From Streptomyces sp. YIM 121038 (GTDB lineage Bacteria > Actinomycetota > Actinomycetes > Streptomycetales > Streptomycetaceae): DNA of 64,000 bases. Shown piece by piece: positions 42,188-54,567 of the stretch. The stretch is from assembly GCF_006088715.1 (NCBI RefSeq), contig NZ_CP030771.1, forward strand, positions 6,405,501-6,469,500. The letters run 5' to 3'. Numbering within the stretch: the stretch's first letter is position 1; each line of letters begins with the position of its first letter. Position numbers and translations under genes: made by a program. Under the pieces are notes generated by a model. It worked only from the letters and a program-made list of their open reading frames with translations. It ran no database searches and was not told the DNA's origin.

Positions 42188-42381
42188 TCGCGGGGCGCCC
42201 CTGACCCGCCCCTTCCCGATCCGGGGACTGCCGCCCCCGCGCCCCCGCCCCTCTCGGCGCTCCGCGCCTCGTCCTCAAACGCCGGACGGGCTGAAAGATC
42301 CAGCCTCTCCGGCGTTTGAGGAGCGGGGTCTGGGGCGGAGCCCCAGGAAGCGGGAAGGGGCGGGTCAGGGGCGCCCCGCGA
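42188..42381. repeat. Perfect 31-bp inverted repeat with inner 14-bp inverted repeat
   Basis: Arms 42188-42218 and 42351-42381 are exact complements (TCGCGGGGCGCCCCTGACCC at the left start). Inside, CCTCAAACGCCGGA (42273-42286) pairs with TCCGGCGTTTGAGG (42308-42321), a sequence family dispersed in Streptomyces intergenic regions. It separates the phosphatase homologue from glyA and probably also terminates transcription. Confidence 0.75.
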
Positions 42382-42426
42382 GGGCACCGCCGCGCACATC
42401 ACGCCGGGCGCGCCTACATTGGACAG

Positions 42427-43701
42427 ATGACGACGGCCAGCCCGAGGCGCCCCGCCGCCCCCGCGGCGTACGCCGCGCTGCGCCGCCAGGACCCCGAGCT
42501 CGCGGAGGTCCTGCTCGGCGAGACGACCCGGCAGTCCGCCTCGCTCCAGCTCATCGCCGCCGAGAACTTCACCTCGGAGGCCGTCCTGACGGCCCTGGGC
42601 TCCCCGCTGGCGAACAAGTACGCCGAGGGCTACCCCGGCGCCCGCCACCACGGCGGCTGCGAGTTCGTGGACGTCGCGGAGCGCCTCGCCGTGGACCGCG
42701 CCAAGGCCCTCTTCGGCGCCGAGCACGCCAACGTGCAGGCACACTCGGGCTCGTCCGCCGTCCTCGCCGCCTACGCCGCACTCCTGCGCCCGGGGGACAC
42801 GGTCCTCGCGATGGGTCTCCCGTACGGAGGACACCTCACCCACGGCTCGCCCTCGAACTTCTCGGGCAGGTGGTTCGACTTCGTCGGCTACGGCCTCGAC
42901 CCGGAGACCGGCCTCATCGACTACGCGCAGGTGCGCGCCCTGGCCCGCGAGAGGCGGCCGAAGGCCGTCGTGTGCGGCTCCATCGCCTATCCGCGCCACA
43001 TCGACTACGCCGCCTTCCGCGAGGTCGCCGACGACGTGGGCGCCCATCTGATCGCCGACGCCGCGCACCCCATCGGCCTGGTCGCGGGCGGCGCGGCGCC
43101 CAGCCCGGTGCCGTACGCGGACGTCGTGTGCGCCACCACCCACAAGGTGCTCCGCGGCCCGCGCGGTGGCTTGATCCTGTGCGGCGCGGGCCTCGCCGAG
43201 CGGATCGACCGGGCGGTGTTCCCGTTCACCCAGGGCGGCGCCCAGATGCACACCATCGCCGCCAAGGCGGTGGCCTTCGGCGAGGCGGCGACCCCCGCCT
43301 ACACCGCGTACGCCCATCAAGTCGTGGCGAACGCACGGGTGTTGGCGGAGGCCCTGGCGGGGGAGGGGTTCACCGTCAGCACCGGCGGCACGGACACCCA
43401 CCTGGTGCTCGCCGACCCCGCCCCGCACGGCGTGGACGCCCGGACGGCCCGGGGGCGGCTCGCCGCGGCGGGGCTGGTTCTGGACACCTGCGCGCTGCCC
43501 CACGGCGACGGCCGCGGCCTGCGCCTGGGCACGGCGGCCGTCACCACCCAGGGGATGCGGGAGGCGGAGATGGCACGCGTCGCCGCGCTGTTCGCGGCGG
43601 CCGTCCGGGAGGAGGACGACGTCAGGGCGGCGGTCCGGGACCTCGCGGGCCGGTTTCCCCCCTATCCGGGCCGGGGAAGCGGCGGGATCACGGCGCTGTA
43701 G
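42427..43701 (+). CDS. glyA: Serine hydroxymethyltransferase
   Basis: A 424-aa PLP enzyme converting serine and tetrahydrofolate to glycine and methylene-tetrahydrofolate. 'ASLQLIAAENFTSEAVL', 'NKYAEGYPGARHHGGCEFVD' and 'ANVQAHSGSSAVLAAY' are SHMT motifs. The PLP lysine lies in 'VCATTHKVLRGPRGGLIL' near residue 240. It starts 45 bp after the inverted repeat; a longer in-frame start would fall inside that repeat. Confidence 0.93.
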   Translation: MTTASPRRPAAPAAYAALRRQDPELAEVLLGETTRQSASLQLIAAENFTSEAVLTALGSPLANKYAEGYPGARHHGGCEFVDVAERLAVDRAKALFGAEHANVQAHSGSSAVLAAYAALLRPGDTVLAMGLPYGGHLTHGSPSNFSGRWFDFVGYGLDPETGLIDYAQVRALARERRPKAVVCGSIAYPRHIDYAAFREVADDVGAHLIADAAHPIGLVAGGAAPSPVPYADVVCATTHKVLRGPRGGLILCGAGLAERIDRAVFPFTQGGAQMHTIAAKAVAFGEAATPAYTAYAHQVVANARVLAEALAGEGFTVSTGGTDTHLVLADPAPHGVDARTARGRLAAAGLVLDTCALPHGDGRGLRLGTAAVTTQGMREAEMARVAALFAAAVREEDDVRAAVRDLAGRFPPYPGRGSGGITAL

Positions 43702-43803
43702 CGGAGTTGTGCAACGATCGTCGCTACCCGGAAGTGCCCAACCTTATGCGCGCGAAGCTAGGGTGTGGTGCTGAGATGGCCAGCGATACCTGTGGGGAAG
43801 CCC

Positions 43804-45174
43804 GTGCGTGAATATCTGCTGACGCTCTGCATCACGGCCGCGGTGACCTATCTGCTGACCGGCCCGGTGCGGAAGTTCGCGATCGTGGCCGGTGCCATGC
43901 CGGAGATCCGCGCGCGCGACGTGCACCGGGAGCCGACGCCCCGGCTCGGCGGTATCGCGATGTTCTTCGGCCTGTGCGCGGGCCTCCTGGTGGCCGACCA
44001 CCTGCCCAACCTCAACGAGGTGTTCACGAAGTCGAACGAGCCGCGCGCGCTGCTGTCCGGCGCCGCCCTGATCTGGCTCATCGGCGTCCTGGACGACAAG
44101 TTCGAGATCGACGCGCTGATCAAGCTCGGCGGCCAGATGATCGCCGCGGGCGTCATGGTCGTACAGGGTCTGACGATCCTGTGGCTGCCCATCCCGGGCT
44201 ACGGCACGGTCTCGCTGACCCAGTGGCAGGGCACCCTCCTGACGGTCGCCCTCGTCGTCATCACCATCAACGCCGTGAACTTCGTCGACGGCCTGGACGG
44301 CCTCGCCGCGGGCATGGTGTGCATCGCCGCCACCGCGTTCTTCATGTACGCGTACCGCATCTGGTACGGCTACGGCATCGAGGCCGCCGCCCCCGCGACC
44401 CTCTTCGCGGCCATCCTGATGGGCATGTGCCTCGGCTTCCTGCCGCACAACATGCACCCGGCCAGGATCTTCATGGGCGACTCGGGCTCCATGCTCATCG
44501 GGCTCGTGCTCGCCGCCGGTGCCATCTCCATCACCGGGCAGGTCGACCCGGACGCGATGAAGCTGAACCTCGGCGGCAGCGCCCGCGACGCCACGCACGC
44601 GATGCTCCCGGTCTTCATCCCGCTCCTGATGCCGCTCACGATCATCGCGATCCCGTTCGGCGACCTGGTGCTGGCCATCGCGCGCCGCACCTGGAAGGGC
44701 CAGTCGCCGTTCGCCGCCGACCGGGGCCATCTGCACCACCGGCTCCTGGACGTCGGGCACTCGCACAGCCGCGCGGTGCTGATCATGTACTTCTGGTCGG
44801 CCCTCATCGCGTTCGGCACCGTCGCGTACTCGGTCCACTCGACGAACATGTGGATCCTGCTCCTGATCGTCGCCCTCAGCGCCGTGGGCCTGGTGCTGCT
44901 CCTGCTGCCCCGCTTCACCCCGCACGCGCCCCGCTGGGCGGAGAACTTCGTGCCGCCGAGGTACCGGGGCGGGCGCTCCTCCGCGGCCGGTGCAGAGGCC
45001 GCTGAGCGCGCCGAGGGGGCCACCGGGGCGGAGGCGTACGGGGCGGACGGGACGGACGGGCCCGGCGAGGCTTCCGAAGGCCGGCCGACCGTCGGCGCGG
45101 GCGTCAACGGAGCGACCGCGCTCGGCACCCGCCCGCGCTTCCTGGACCGGCGCAAGGCGGGGTCGTCACGTTGA
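43804..45174 (+). CDS. MraY/WecA-family phospho-GlcNAc transferase
   Basis: A 456-aa polytopic membrane enzyme with about ten hydrophobic segments. Catalytic motifs: 'VHREPTPRLGGIAMF' (near residue 42), 'LIGVLDDKFEIDALIKLGGQ' (DD pair), 'NAVNFVDGLDGLAAGMVCI' and 'ARIFMGDSGSMLIGLVLAA', and the cytoplasmic His loop 'DRGHLHHRLLDVGHSH'. The HLHH form is WecA-like rather than MraY. It thus probably transfers GlcNAc-1-phosphate to decaprenyl phosphate for wall polymers. The ~70-residue C-terminal tail is Gly/Ala/Glu-rich. GTG start at 43804 behind GGGGAAG. It directly precedes the atp operon. Confidence 0.9.
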   Translation: MREYLLTLCITAAVTYLLTGPVRKFAIVAGAMPEIRARDVHREPTPRLGGIAMFFGLCAGLLVADHLPNLNEVFTKSNEPRALLSGAALIWLIGVLDDKFEIDALIKLGGQMIAAGVMVVQGLTILWLPIPGYGTVSLTQWQGTLLTVALVVITINAVNFVDGLDGLAAGMVCIAATAFFMYAYRIWYGYGIEAAAPATLFAAILMGMCLGFLPHNMHPARIFMGDSGSMLIGLVLAAGAISITGQVDPDAMKLNLGGSARDATHAMLPVFIPLLMPLTIIAIPFGDLVLAIARRTWKGQSPFAADRGHLHHRLLDVGHSHSRAVLIMYFWSALIAFGTVAYSVHSTNMWILLLIVALSAVGLVLLLLPRFTPHAPRWAENFVPPRYRGGRSSAAGAEAAERAEGATGAEAYGADGTDGPGEASEGRPTVGAGVNGATALGTRPRFLDRRKAGSSR

Positions 45175-45435
45175 CGCCGACCGGCAAAGCCGCCCTTTAG
45201 CAGACAAAGTGACGGCTCGAATGCACAGACGCGCGGATTACTTCTCATGTGTGACAGCGAGCACACCGGACAGGTAAAGACCTCATCAAATAGTTTGTGA
45301 TACGGTTCACGAGACCCGGCGACAGAGCCGAAGGACCGTAGTGCGACGGTCCATTGGCCCGAGGACCCCGCTCGGACCGGGTCTACGCTCGTCCATGACG
45401 ACACCCTGCCCCCATCAGTAAGCGGAGTTGCCGCC

Positions 45436-45897
45436 ATGCCGTCTCAAGACACCCGGACTCTCCTGCAGTCCGCCGTCCCCACTGCCGCCGTCGGTGCGAT
45501 CACCGCCGTGGTCAGTGGTGTGGTCGCGGGCGGCAAGGGGGCGCTCGGCGCCGTCATCGGCACGGCTGTGGTCATCGCCTTCATGGGGCTCGGCCTGTTC
45601 GTCCTGCAGCGGACGGCAAAATCGCTTCCGCAGCTCTTCCAGGCGATGGGCATGATGCTCTACGTCGCGCAGCTGCTGTTGCTTCTCATCTTCGTGGGCC
45701 TGTTCAAGGACACCACCGCGTTCAACCCGAAGTCCTTCGCGCTCGCTCTCGTCATCGCCACCGTCGCCTGGATGGCGTCGCAGGCTCGCGCGCACATGAA
45801 GGCCAAGATCCTCTACGTCGAACCCGAACCCGAACCTTCCTCGGTTGCCGCCTCCCAGAAGAGCGACAAGCCGGAGAAGCCGGGGTCGGAGACGTGA
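45436..45897 (+). CDS. atpI: ATP synthase protein I
   Basis: A 153-aa membrane protein with four hydrophobic helices (about 13-32, 36-56, 70-92 and 98-115) and an acidic C-terminus 'VEPEPEPSSVAA'. It heads the atp operon, where AtpI assists assembly of the c-ring. ATG at 45436. The 261-bp upstream gap should hold the operon promoter. 228 bp separate it from atpB. Confidence 0.88.
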   Translation: MPSQDTRTLLQSAVPTAAVGAITAVVSGVVAGGKGALGAVIGTAVVIAFMGLGLFVLQRTAKSLPQLFQAMGMMLYVAQLLLLLIFVGLFKDTTAFNPKSFALALVIATVAWMASQARAHMKAKILYVEPEPEPSSVAASQKSDKPEKPGSET

Positions 45898-46125
45898 GAG
45901 GTAGGGCCGGGATAAATGCCCGTTCGAGATGCTGCTATCGTCCGGTGCCAACTGCGGCACTGCAGGCGCGGGCATCTGAGCTGACGCCTGCACCATCGCG
46001 AGGCTCGATGCCTGACCGCCGCTCACACTTCCGAAACACCAGTCCGGTGCCGATCCGCGGCCGCGTGCCGCGCCGACTCGACAACGAGGTTGCCGTACCC
46101 ATGCTTCACGCCGAAGGAGCCCGCG

Positions 46126-47257
<1,132 letters not shown>

Positions 47258-47293
47258 TTACTAACCGACACGTTTTCGACGAAAGGCACTGAT

Positions 47294-47851
47294 GTGATCG
47301 CCAACCTGGTTCAGCTGGCGGCCGAGGAGAAGCAGAACCCGCTTATTCCTCCGGGCCCCGAGCTGCTTGTCGGCGCCATTGCCTTCGCCATCGTTTTCTT
47401 CTTCTTCTGGAAGAAGCTCCTCCCGAACATCAACAAGGTTCTGGAAGAGCGCCGGGAGGCGATCGAAGGCGGTATCGAGAAGGCCGAGGCCGCCCAGACC
47501 GAGGCCCAGAGCGTTCTTGAGCAGTACAAGGCTCAGCTCGCCGAGGCACGGCACGAGGCCGCGCGACTGCGCCAGGAGGCGCAGGAGCAGGGCGCCCAGC
47601 TCATCGCCGAGATGCGGGCCGAGGGCCAGCGGCAGCGCGAGGAGATCGTCGCCGCCGGTCACTCCCAGATCGAGGCCGACCGCAAGGCCGCCGCGCAGGC
47701 GCTGCGTCAGGACGTGGGCCAGCTGGCCACCGAACTGGCCGGCAAGCTCGTCGGCGAGTCCCTCGAGGACCACGCCCGCCAGAGCCGCACCATCGACCGC
47801 TTCCTCGACGAGCTCGACGAGAAGGCGACGAAGGCCGAGGCGACTCGATGA
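47294..47851 (+). CDS. atpF: ATP synthase F0 subunit b
   Basis: A 185-aa peripheral-stalk subunit. GTG start. A single membrane helix at about 25-45 ('ELLVGAIAFAIVFFFFWKKL') is followed by a long amphipathic coiled coil rich in Ala/Glu/Gln/Arg. Its stop overlaps the atpH start (ATGA). Confidence 0.96.
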   Translation: MIANLVQLAAEEKQNPLIPPGPELLVGAIAFAIVFFFFWKKLLPNINKVLEERREAIEGGIEKAEAAQTEAQSVLEQYKAQLAEARHEAARLRQEAQEQGAQLIAEMRAEGQRQREEIVAAGHSQIEADRKAAAQALRQDVGQLATELAGKLVGESLEDHARQSRTIDRFLDELDEKATKAEATR

Positions 47852-48669
47852 CAGCGCATGGAGCGAGCCGCGAGGCGCTGGGCGCCGCGCGCGAGCGCCT
47901 CGACGCGCTGACGGACAACACCGCGGTGGACGCGGGGCGGCTCGCGGACGAGCTGGCCGCCGTCACCGCGCTGCTCGACCGGGAGGTCTCGCTGCGTCGG
48001 GTCCTGACCGACCCGGCGCAGGCCGGCGAGGCCAAGGCCGAGCTGGCCGGGCGCCTGCTCGGCGGCAAGGTCGGCGGCGAGACCGCTGACCTGGTGGCCG
48101 GCATGGTCCGCTCCCGCTGGTCCGCCTCGCGCGACCTGGTGGACGCCCTCGAGGAGCTGGCGGACGTCGCCGACCTGACCGCCGCGCAGAAGTCCGGCGC
48201 GCTGGACACGGTCGAGGACGAGCTGTTCCGCTTCGGCCGGATCGTCGCCTCCAGCACCGAGCTGCGGGCGGCCCTGACCGACCGCGCCGCCACCGCCACG
48301 GCCAAGAGCGAGCTGCTGCGCAGCCTGCTCGGTGGCAAGGCGGCAGTGACCACGGAGCGTCTCGTCGAGCGCCTTGTGACCGTGCCCCGTGGACGTAGCC
48401 TGGAAGCGGGACTCGAGTCCCTCTCCAAGCTGGCCGCGGACCGCCGGGAGCGCATGGTCGCCGTCGTCACGTCGGCCGTTCCGCTGTCGGACCCGCAGAA
48501 GCAGCGGCTCGGCGCGGCGCTCGCCAAGATCTACGGGCGTCAGATGCACCTGAACCTCGACGTGGACCCCGAGGTCCTCGGCGGGATCCGGGTGCAGGTG
48601 GGCGACGAAGTCATCAACGGCTCCATCGCGGACCGCATCGAGGACGCGCACCGCCGCATGGCGGGCTAG
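47848..48669 (+). CDS. atpH: ATP synthase F1 subunit delta
   Basis: A 273-aa stalk subunit linking F1 to b. It is longer than the ~178-aa E. coli protein, as usual in actinobacteria. The C-terminal signature '[20 protein letters not shown]' is present; the N-terminal helices carry '[20 protein letters not shown]'. Translation is coupled to atpF by a 4-nt overlap. Confidence 0.94.
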   Translation: MTAHGASREALGAARERLDALTDNTAVDAGRLADELAAVTALLDREVSLRRVLTDPAQAGEAKAELAGRLLGGKVGGETADLVAGMVRSRWSASRDLVDALEELADVADLTAAQKSGALDTVEDELFRFGRIVASSTELRAALTDRAATATAKSELLRSLLGGKAAVTTERLVERLVTVPRGRSLEAGLESLSKLAADRRERMVAVVTSAVPLSDPQKQRLGAALAKIYGRQMHLNLDVDPEVLGGIRVQVGDEVINGSIADRIEDAHRRMAG

Positions 48670-48690
48670 CAACTCAACAAGCAAGACCGA

Positions 48691-48753
48691 ACGGCCCGAG
48701 TTGGGCCGTGCAGAGGATTCACCTCTTCCTGGGGGGAGTCCCCATCCCCCCCA
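48691..48753 (+). other. Two hairpins between atpH and atpA
   Basis: ACGGCCC/GGGCCGT (48691-48709, 5-nt loop) and a G-run/C-run stem (48730-48753) lie in the 124-bp gap. They may adjust subunit stoichiometry by mRNA processing or attenuation; no T-run follows. Confidence 0.4.
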
Positions 48754-48793
48754 AGTGAAACTTCGGGCCCAACAAGGAGAGCAGGGAACCCAG

Positions 48794-50386
48794 ATGGCGG
48801 AGCTCACGATCCGGCCGGAGGAGATCCGGGACGCGCTGGAGAACTTTGTCCAGGCGTACAAGCCGGACGCGGCCTCGCGCGAGGAGGTCGGTACGGTCAC
48901 CCTGGCCGGCGATGGCATCGCGAAGGTCGAGGGCCTGCCCTCGGCCATGGCCAACGAACTGCTGAAGTTCGAGGACGGCACGCTCGGTCTCGCGCTGAAC
49001 CTGGAAGAGCGCGAGATCGGTTCGATCGTTCTCGGTGAGTTCAGCGGCATCGAGGAGGGTCAGTCGGTGCAGCGCACCGGCGAGGTCCTGTCGGTCGCGG
49101 TGGGCGAGGGCTACCTCGGCCGCGTCGTCGACCCGCTCGGCCAGCCGATCGACGGCCTCGGCGAGATCGAGACCAGCGGGCGTCGCGCCCTTGAGCTGCA
49201 GGCCCCCACGGTCATGGAGCGCAAGTCGGTGCACGAGCCGATGGAGACGGGCTACAAGGCCGTCGACGCGATGACCCCGATCGGCCGTGGCCAGCGTCAG
49301 CTGATCATCGGTGACCGCCAGACCGGCAAGACCGCCCTGGCCGTCGACACGATCATCAACCAGCGCGACAACTGGCGCTCGGGTGACGTGAACAAGCAGG
49401 TCCGCTGCATCTACGTCGCCATCGGTCAGAAGGGCTCGACCATCGCCTCCGTGCGTGGCGCCCTCGAAGAGGCCGGCGCGCTGGAGTACACGACCATCGT
49501 CGCCGCCCCGGCGTCCGACCCGGCGGGCTTCAAGTACCTGGCCCCCTACACCGGTTCGGCCATCGGCCAGCAGTGGATGTACGAGGGCAAGCACGTCCTC
49601 ATCATCTTCGACGACCTCTCGAAGCAGGCCGACGCCTACCGCGCCGTGTCCCTGCTGCTCCGCCGCCCGCCGGGGCGCGAGGCCTACCCGGGCGACGTCT
49701 TCTACCTGCACTCCCGCCTCCTCGAGCGCTGCGCGAAGCTCTCGGACGAGATGGGCAAGGGCTCGATGACCGGTCTGCCGATCGTCGAGACCAAGGCGAA
49801 CGACGTGTCGGCGTTCATCCCGACCAACGTCATCTCCATCACCGACGGCCAGTGCTTCCTGGAGTCGGACCTGTTCAACGCCGGTCAGCGCCCCGCCCTG
49901 AACGTCGGCATCTCCGTCTCCCGAGTCGGTGGTTCCGCGCAGCACAAGGCGATCCGCCAGGTCTCCGGCCGACTGCGCGTCGACCTCGCCCAGTTCCGTG
50001 AGCTGGAGGCGTTCGCCGCCTTCGGTTCCGACCTGGACGCCGCGTCGAAGGCGCAGCTGGAGCGCGGCCAGCGCATGGTCGAGCTGCTGAAGCAGGCCCA
50101 GTACCAGCCGATGGCCACCGAGGACCAGGTCGTCTCCATCTGGGCCGGCACCACCGGCAAGATGGACGACGTGCCCGTCGTCGACATCCGCCGCTTCGAG
50201 AAGGAGCTGCTGGACTACCTGCACCGCAAGGAGCAGGGCCTCCTCACCTCCATCAAGGAGGGCGCGAAGATGTCCGACGACACGATCACGGCCATCGGTG
50301 ACGCCGTCGCCGCGTTCAAGAAGCAGTTCGAGACCTCGGACGGCAAGCTTCTCGGCGAGGACGCTCCTGCCGCTGCCGGCAAGTGA
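48794..50386 (+). CDS. atpA: ATP synthase F1 subunit alpha
   Basis: A 530-aa nucleotide-binding subunit. P-loop '[13 protein letters not shown]' near residue 175; '[20 protein letters not shown]' and '[20 protein letters not shown]' follow, and the alpha/beta signature is '[13 protein letters not shown]'. ATG at 48794 behind AGGAGAG-type sequence. It is a non-catalytic nucleotide site subunit of the hexamer. Confidence 0.98.
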   Translation: MAELTIRPEEIRDALENFVQAYKPDAASREEVGTVTLAGDGIAKVEGLPSAMANELLKFEDGTLGLALNLEEREIGSIVLGEFSGIEEGQSVQRTGEVLSVAVGEGYLGRVVDPLGQPIDGLGEIETSGRRALELQAPTVMERKSVHEPMETGYKAVDAMTPIGRGQRQLIIGDRQTGKTALAVDTIINQRDNWRSGDVNKQVRCIYVAIGQKGSTIASVRGALEEAGALEYTTIVAAPASDPAGFKYLAPYTGSAIGQQWMYEGKHVLIIFDDLSKQADAYRAVSLLLRRPPGREAYPGDVFYLHSRLLERCAKLSDEMGKGSMTGLPIVETKANDVSAFIPTNVISITDGQCFLESDLFNAGQRPALNVGISVSRVGGSAQHKAIRQVSGRLRVDLAQFRELEAFAAFGSDLDAASKAQLERGQRMVELLKQAQYQPMATEDQVVSIWAGTTGKMDDVPVVDIRRFEKELLDYLHRKEQGLLTSIKEGAKMSDDTITAIGDAVAAFKKQFETSDGKLLGEDAPAAAGK

Positions 50387-50406
50387 CGACGGAAGGGACC
50401 TGACTC

Positions 50407-52760
<2,354 letters not shown>

Positions 52761-52776
52761 GTCCGGGTGACTCTCG

Positions 52777-52825
52777 GGGGAGGGGCGGGCACGGCCCTCG
52801 CGGGGACCGTGTCCCGCCCCTCCCC
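52777..52825 (+). other. Very strong hairpin between atpD and atpC
   Basis: GGGGAGGGGCGGGCACGG (52777-52794) pairs with 52807-52825 with one mismatch, an ~18-bp stem around a 12-nt loop, just after the atpD stop. It could attenuate atpC expression or protect the upstream mRNA. Confidence 0.55.
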
Positions 52826-52891
52826 ACACGCCACGTAGAATTTGACCCAACACCCGGCTGAACCGCCGGGTGGTGACCCGAGGAGCCACCC

Positions 52892-53266
52892 TTGGCTGCT
52901 GAGCTGCATGTCGAGCTGGTCGCCGCGGACCGCAGTGTCTGGTCCGGCGAGGCCACCCTGGTCGTCGCGCGCACCACGTCCGGCGACATCGGCGTCATGC
53001 CCGGTCACCAGCCGCTGCTCGGTGTGCTGGAGTCGGGCCCGGTGACCATGCGTACGAGTGACGGCGGAACCGTCGTCGCCGCCGTGCACGGCGGATTCAT
53101 CTCGTTCGCGGACAACAAGCTGTCGCTGCTCGCCGAGATCGCCGAGCTGTCCGACGAGATCGACGTCCAGCGTGCGGAGCGGGCGCTCGAGCGTGCCAAG
53201 TCGGAGGCCGACGCCTCCGCCGAGCGGCGCGCCGACGCCCGACTGCGTGCGGTGGCGACGCGCTGA
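52892..53266 (+). CDS. atpC: ATP synthase F1 subunit epsilon
   Basis: A 124-aa subunit with a TTG start behind GAGGAG. The N-terminal beta-sandwich reads 'LHVELVAADRSVWSGEATLV' and 'TSGDIGVMPGHQPLLGVLES'. The C-terminal helices ('VQRAERALERAKSEADAS') are the inhibitory hairpin. It is separated from atpD by 131 bp holding a strong hairpin. Confidence 0.96.
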   Translation: MAAELHVELVAADRSVWSGEATLVVARTTSGDIGVMPGHQPLLGVLESGPVTMRTSDGGTVVAAVHGGFISFADNKLSLLAEIAELSDEIDVQRAERALERAKSEADASAERRADARLRAVATR

Positions 53267-53291
53267 CCCCAGCGCGCGGCGTAACGTGACT

Positions 53292-53335
53292 CAGCCGCGG
53301 CCAGGTCCGGAACCTTCCGGACCGGGTCGCGGCTG
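53292..53335 (+). terminator. Terminator of the atp operon
   Basis: CAGCCGCG...GGTCCGGAA (from 53292) pairs with TTCCGGACC...CGCGGCTG (to 53335); a T-run (CTTTTTC) appears 15 bp further on. Confidence 0.7.
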
Positions 53336-53419
53336 CGGCAATGCGGGTGCTTTTTCGGGTGCGGTAGTTCGGTCCGTTTCGGGAAGTCGTGTCGAGACTG
53401 TAGTGAGGCGAGGAGGTCG

Positions 53420-53884
53420 GTGCCGATGATCCTCGTTCTGCTCGTGTGCGGACTTGCGTTGATCGCGCTGGTGTTGCTGGGGCTCTTCGTCTTCGGCCTG
53501 CGCCGCAGACTGATCCAGCGGTCCGGCGGCACCTTCGACTGCAGCCTGCGATGGCACGCGCCCGCCCCCGACGAGGCCCCCGACACCTCCGGCAAGGGCT
53601 GGGGCTACGGGGTCGCCCGCTACAACGGGGACCGGATCGAATGGTTCCGAGTCTTCTCCTACGCTCCCCGGCCGCGGCGCGTCCTCGAACGGTCGGCGAT
53701 CGAGGTCGTGGACCGGCGCGCGCCCGACGGCGAGGAGGAGCTCGCGCTGCTCTCCGACGCGGTGGTGCTCGGCTGTCTGCACCGGGGGGTGCGCCTCGAA
53801 CTCGCGATGAGCGAGGACGCGCTGACCGGCTTCCTGGCCTGGCTGGAGGCCGCCCCGCCCGGCCAGCGGGTGAACGTGGCGTAG
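53420..53884 (+). CDS. DUF2550 membrane protein
   Basis: A 154-aa protein. One N-terminal membrane helix (about 3-27) is followed by a cytosolic domain with 'GGTFDCSLRW', 'GWGYGVARYNGDRIEWFRVF' and 'MSEDALTGFLAWLEAAPPGQ', the DUF2550 pattern that regularly follows atpC in actinobacteria. GTG start after GAGGAGG. Function unknown. Confidence 0.85.
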   Translation: MPMILVLLVCGLALIALVLLGLFVFGLRRRLIQRSGGTFDCSLRWHAPAPDEAPDTSGKGWGYGVARYNGDRIEWFRVFSYAPRPRRVLERSAIEVVDRRAPDGEEELALLSDAVVLGCLHRGVRLELAMSEDALTGFLAWLEAAPPGQRVNVA

Positions 53885-53895
53885 GCCCTCGCGGG

Positions 53896-54567
53896 CTAGG
53901 CGCCCGCGGTGATCAGGCCCGACTCGTAGGCCGCTATGACCGCCTGGGCGCGGTCGCGGGCGCCCAGTTTGGCGAAGACGGCGGTGACGTGGTTCTTCAC
54001 CGTGGACGGGCTGATCCGGAGCGCCTCGGCTATCTCCGTGTTGTCGTAGCCCCTGGCCATGAGGGTCCAGACGTCCGTCTCCCGGGACGTGAGGTCCGGG
54101 CGGACGCGCTGCGTGGTCCGCGGCGGGGGCGTGGTGACGTACGCGGAGATCAGCCGGGTGAGCAGCCGCGGGGCCACCGCCGCCTCGCCGCGGCTCACGG
54201 TGTGGACGGCGGCCACCAGCTCCTCGGGCGAGACGTCCTTGGGGAGGAAGCCCGCGGCGCCCGCGCGGAGCGCGCCGACCACGTACTCGTCCATGTCGAA
54301 GGTGCTCAGGGCGAGGACGCGGCACTCGGGAAGCCCGTCGGCGAGGGCCGCGGTGGCCTCGACGCCGTCGAGGCGGGGCATGCGGATGTCCATGAGGACC
54401 ACGTCGGGGCGGAGCCGGAGCGCCAGGTCGACGGCCTCGCGGCCGTCCCCGGCCTCGCCGACGACGCGCACGCCGGGGTCGGCGTGGAAGATGAGCGCGA
54501 TGCCCCTGCGGACCAGCGGCTGGTCGTCGGCTATCAGGACGGTCAGGGGGCTTTCGGACGCTGTCAA
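53896..54567 (-). CDS. NarL/FixJ-family response regulator
   Basis: A 223-aa protein. Receiver: 'TVLIADDQPLVRRGIALIF', phosphoacceptor Asp in 'VVLMDIRMPRLDGVEA', Lys in 'GFLPKDVSPEEL'. The LuxR-type HTH is C-terminal ('LTSRETDVWTLMARGYDNTE', 'ISPSTVKNHVTAVFAKLG'). TTG start in a 4-nt overlap with the kinase stop (TTGA). It forms a two-component pair with the gene upstream, near a divergent MMPL transporter gene it may control. Confidence 0.9.
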   Translation of the reverse strand: MTASESPLTVLIADDQPLVRRGIALIFHADPGVRVVGEAGDGREAVDLALRLRPDVVLMDIRMPRLDGVEATAALADGLPECRVLALSTFDMDEYVVGALRAGAAGFLPKDVSPEELVAAVHTVSRGEAAVAPRLLTRLISAYVTTPPPRTTQRVRPDLTSRETDVWTLMARGYDNTEIAEALRISPSTVKNHVTAVFAKLGARDRAQAVIAAYESGLITAGA

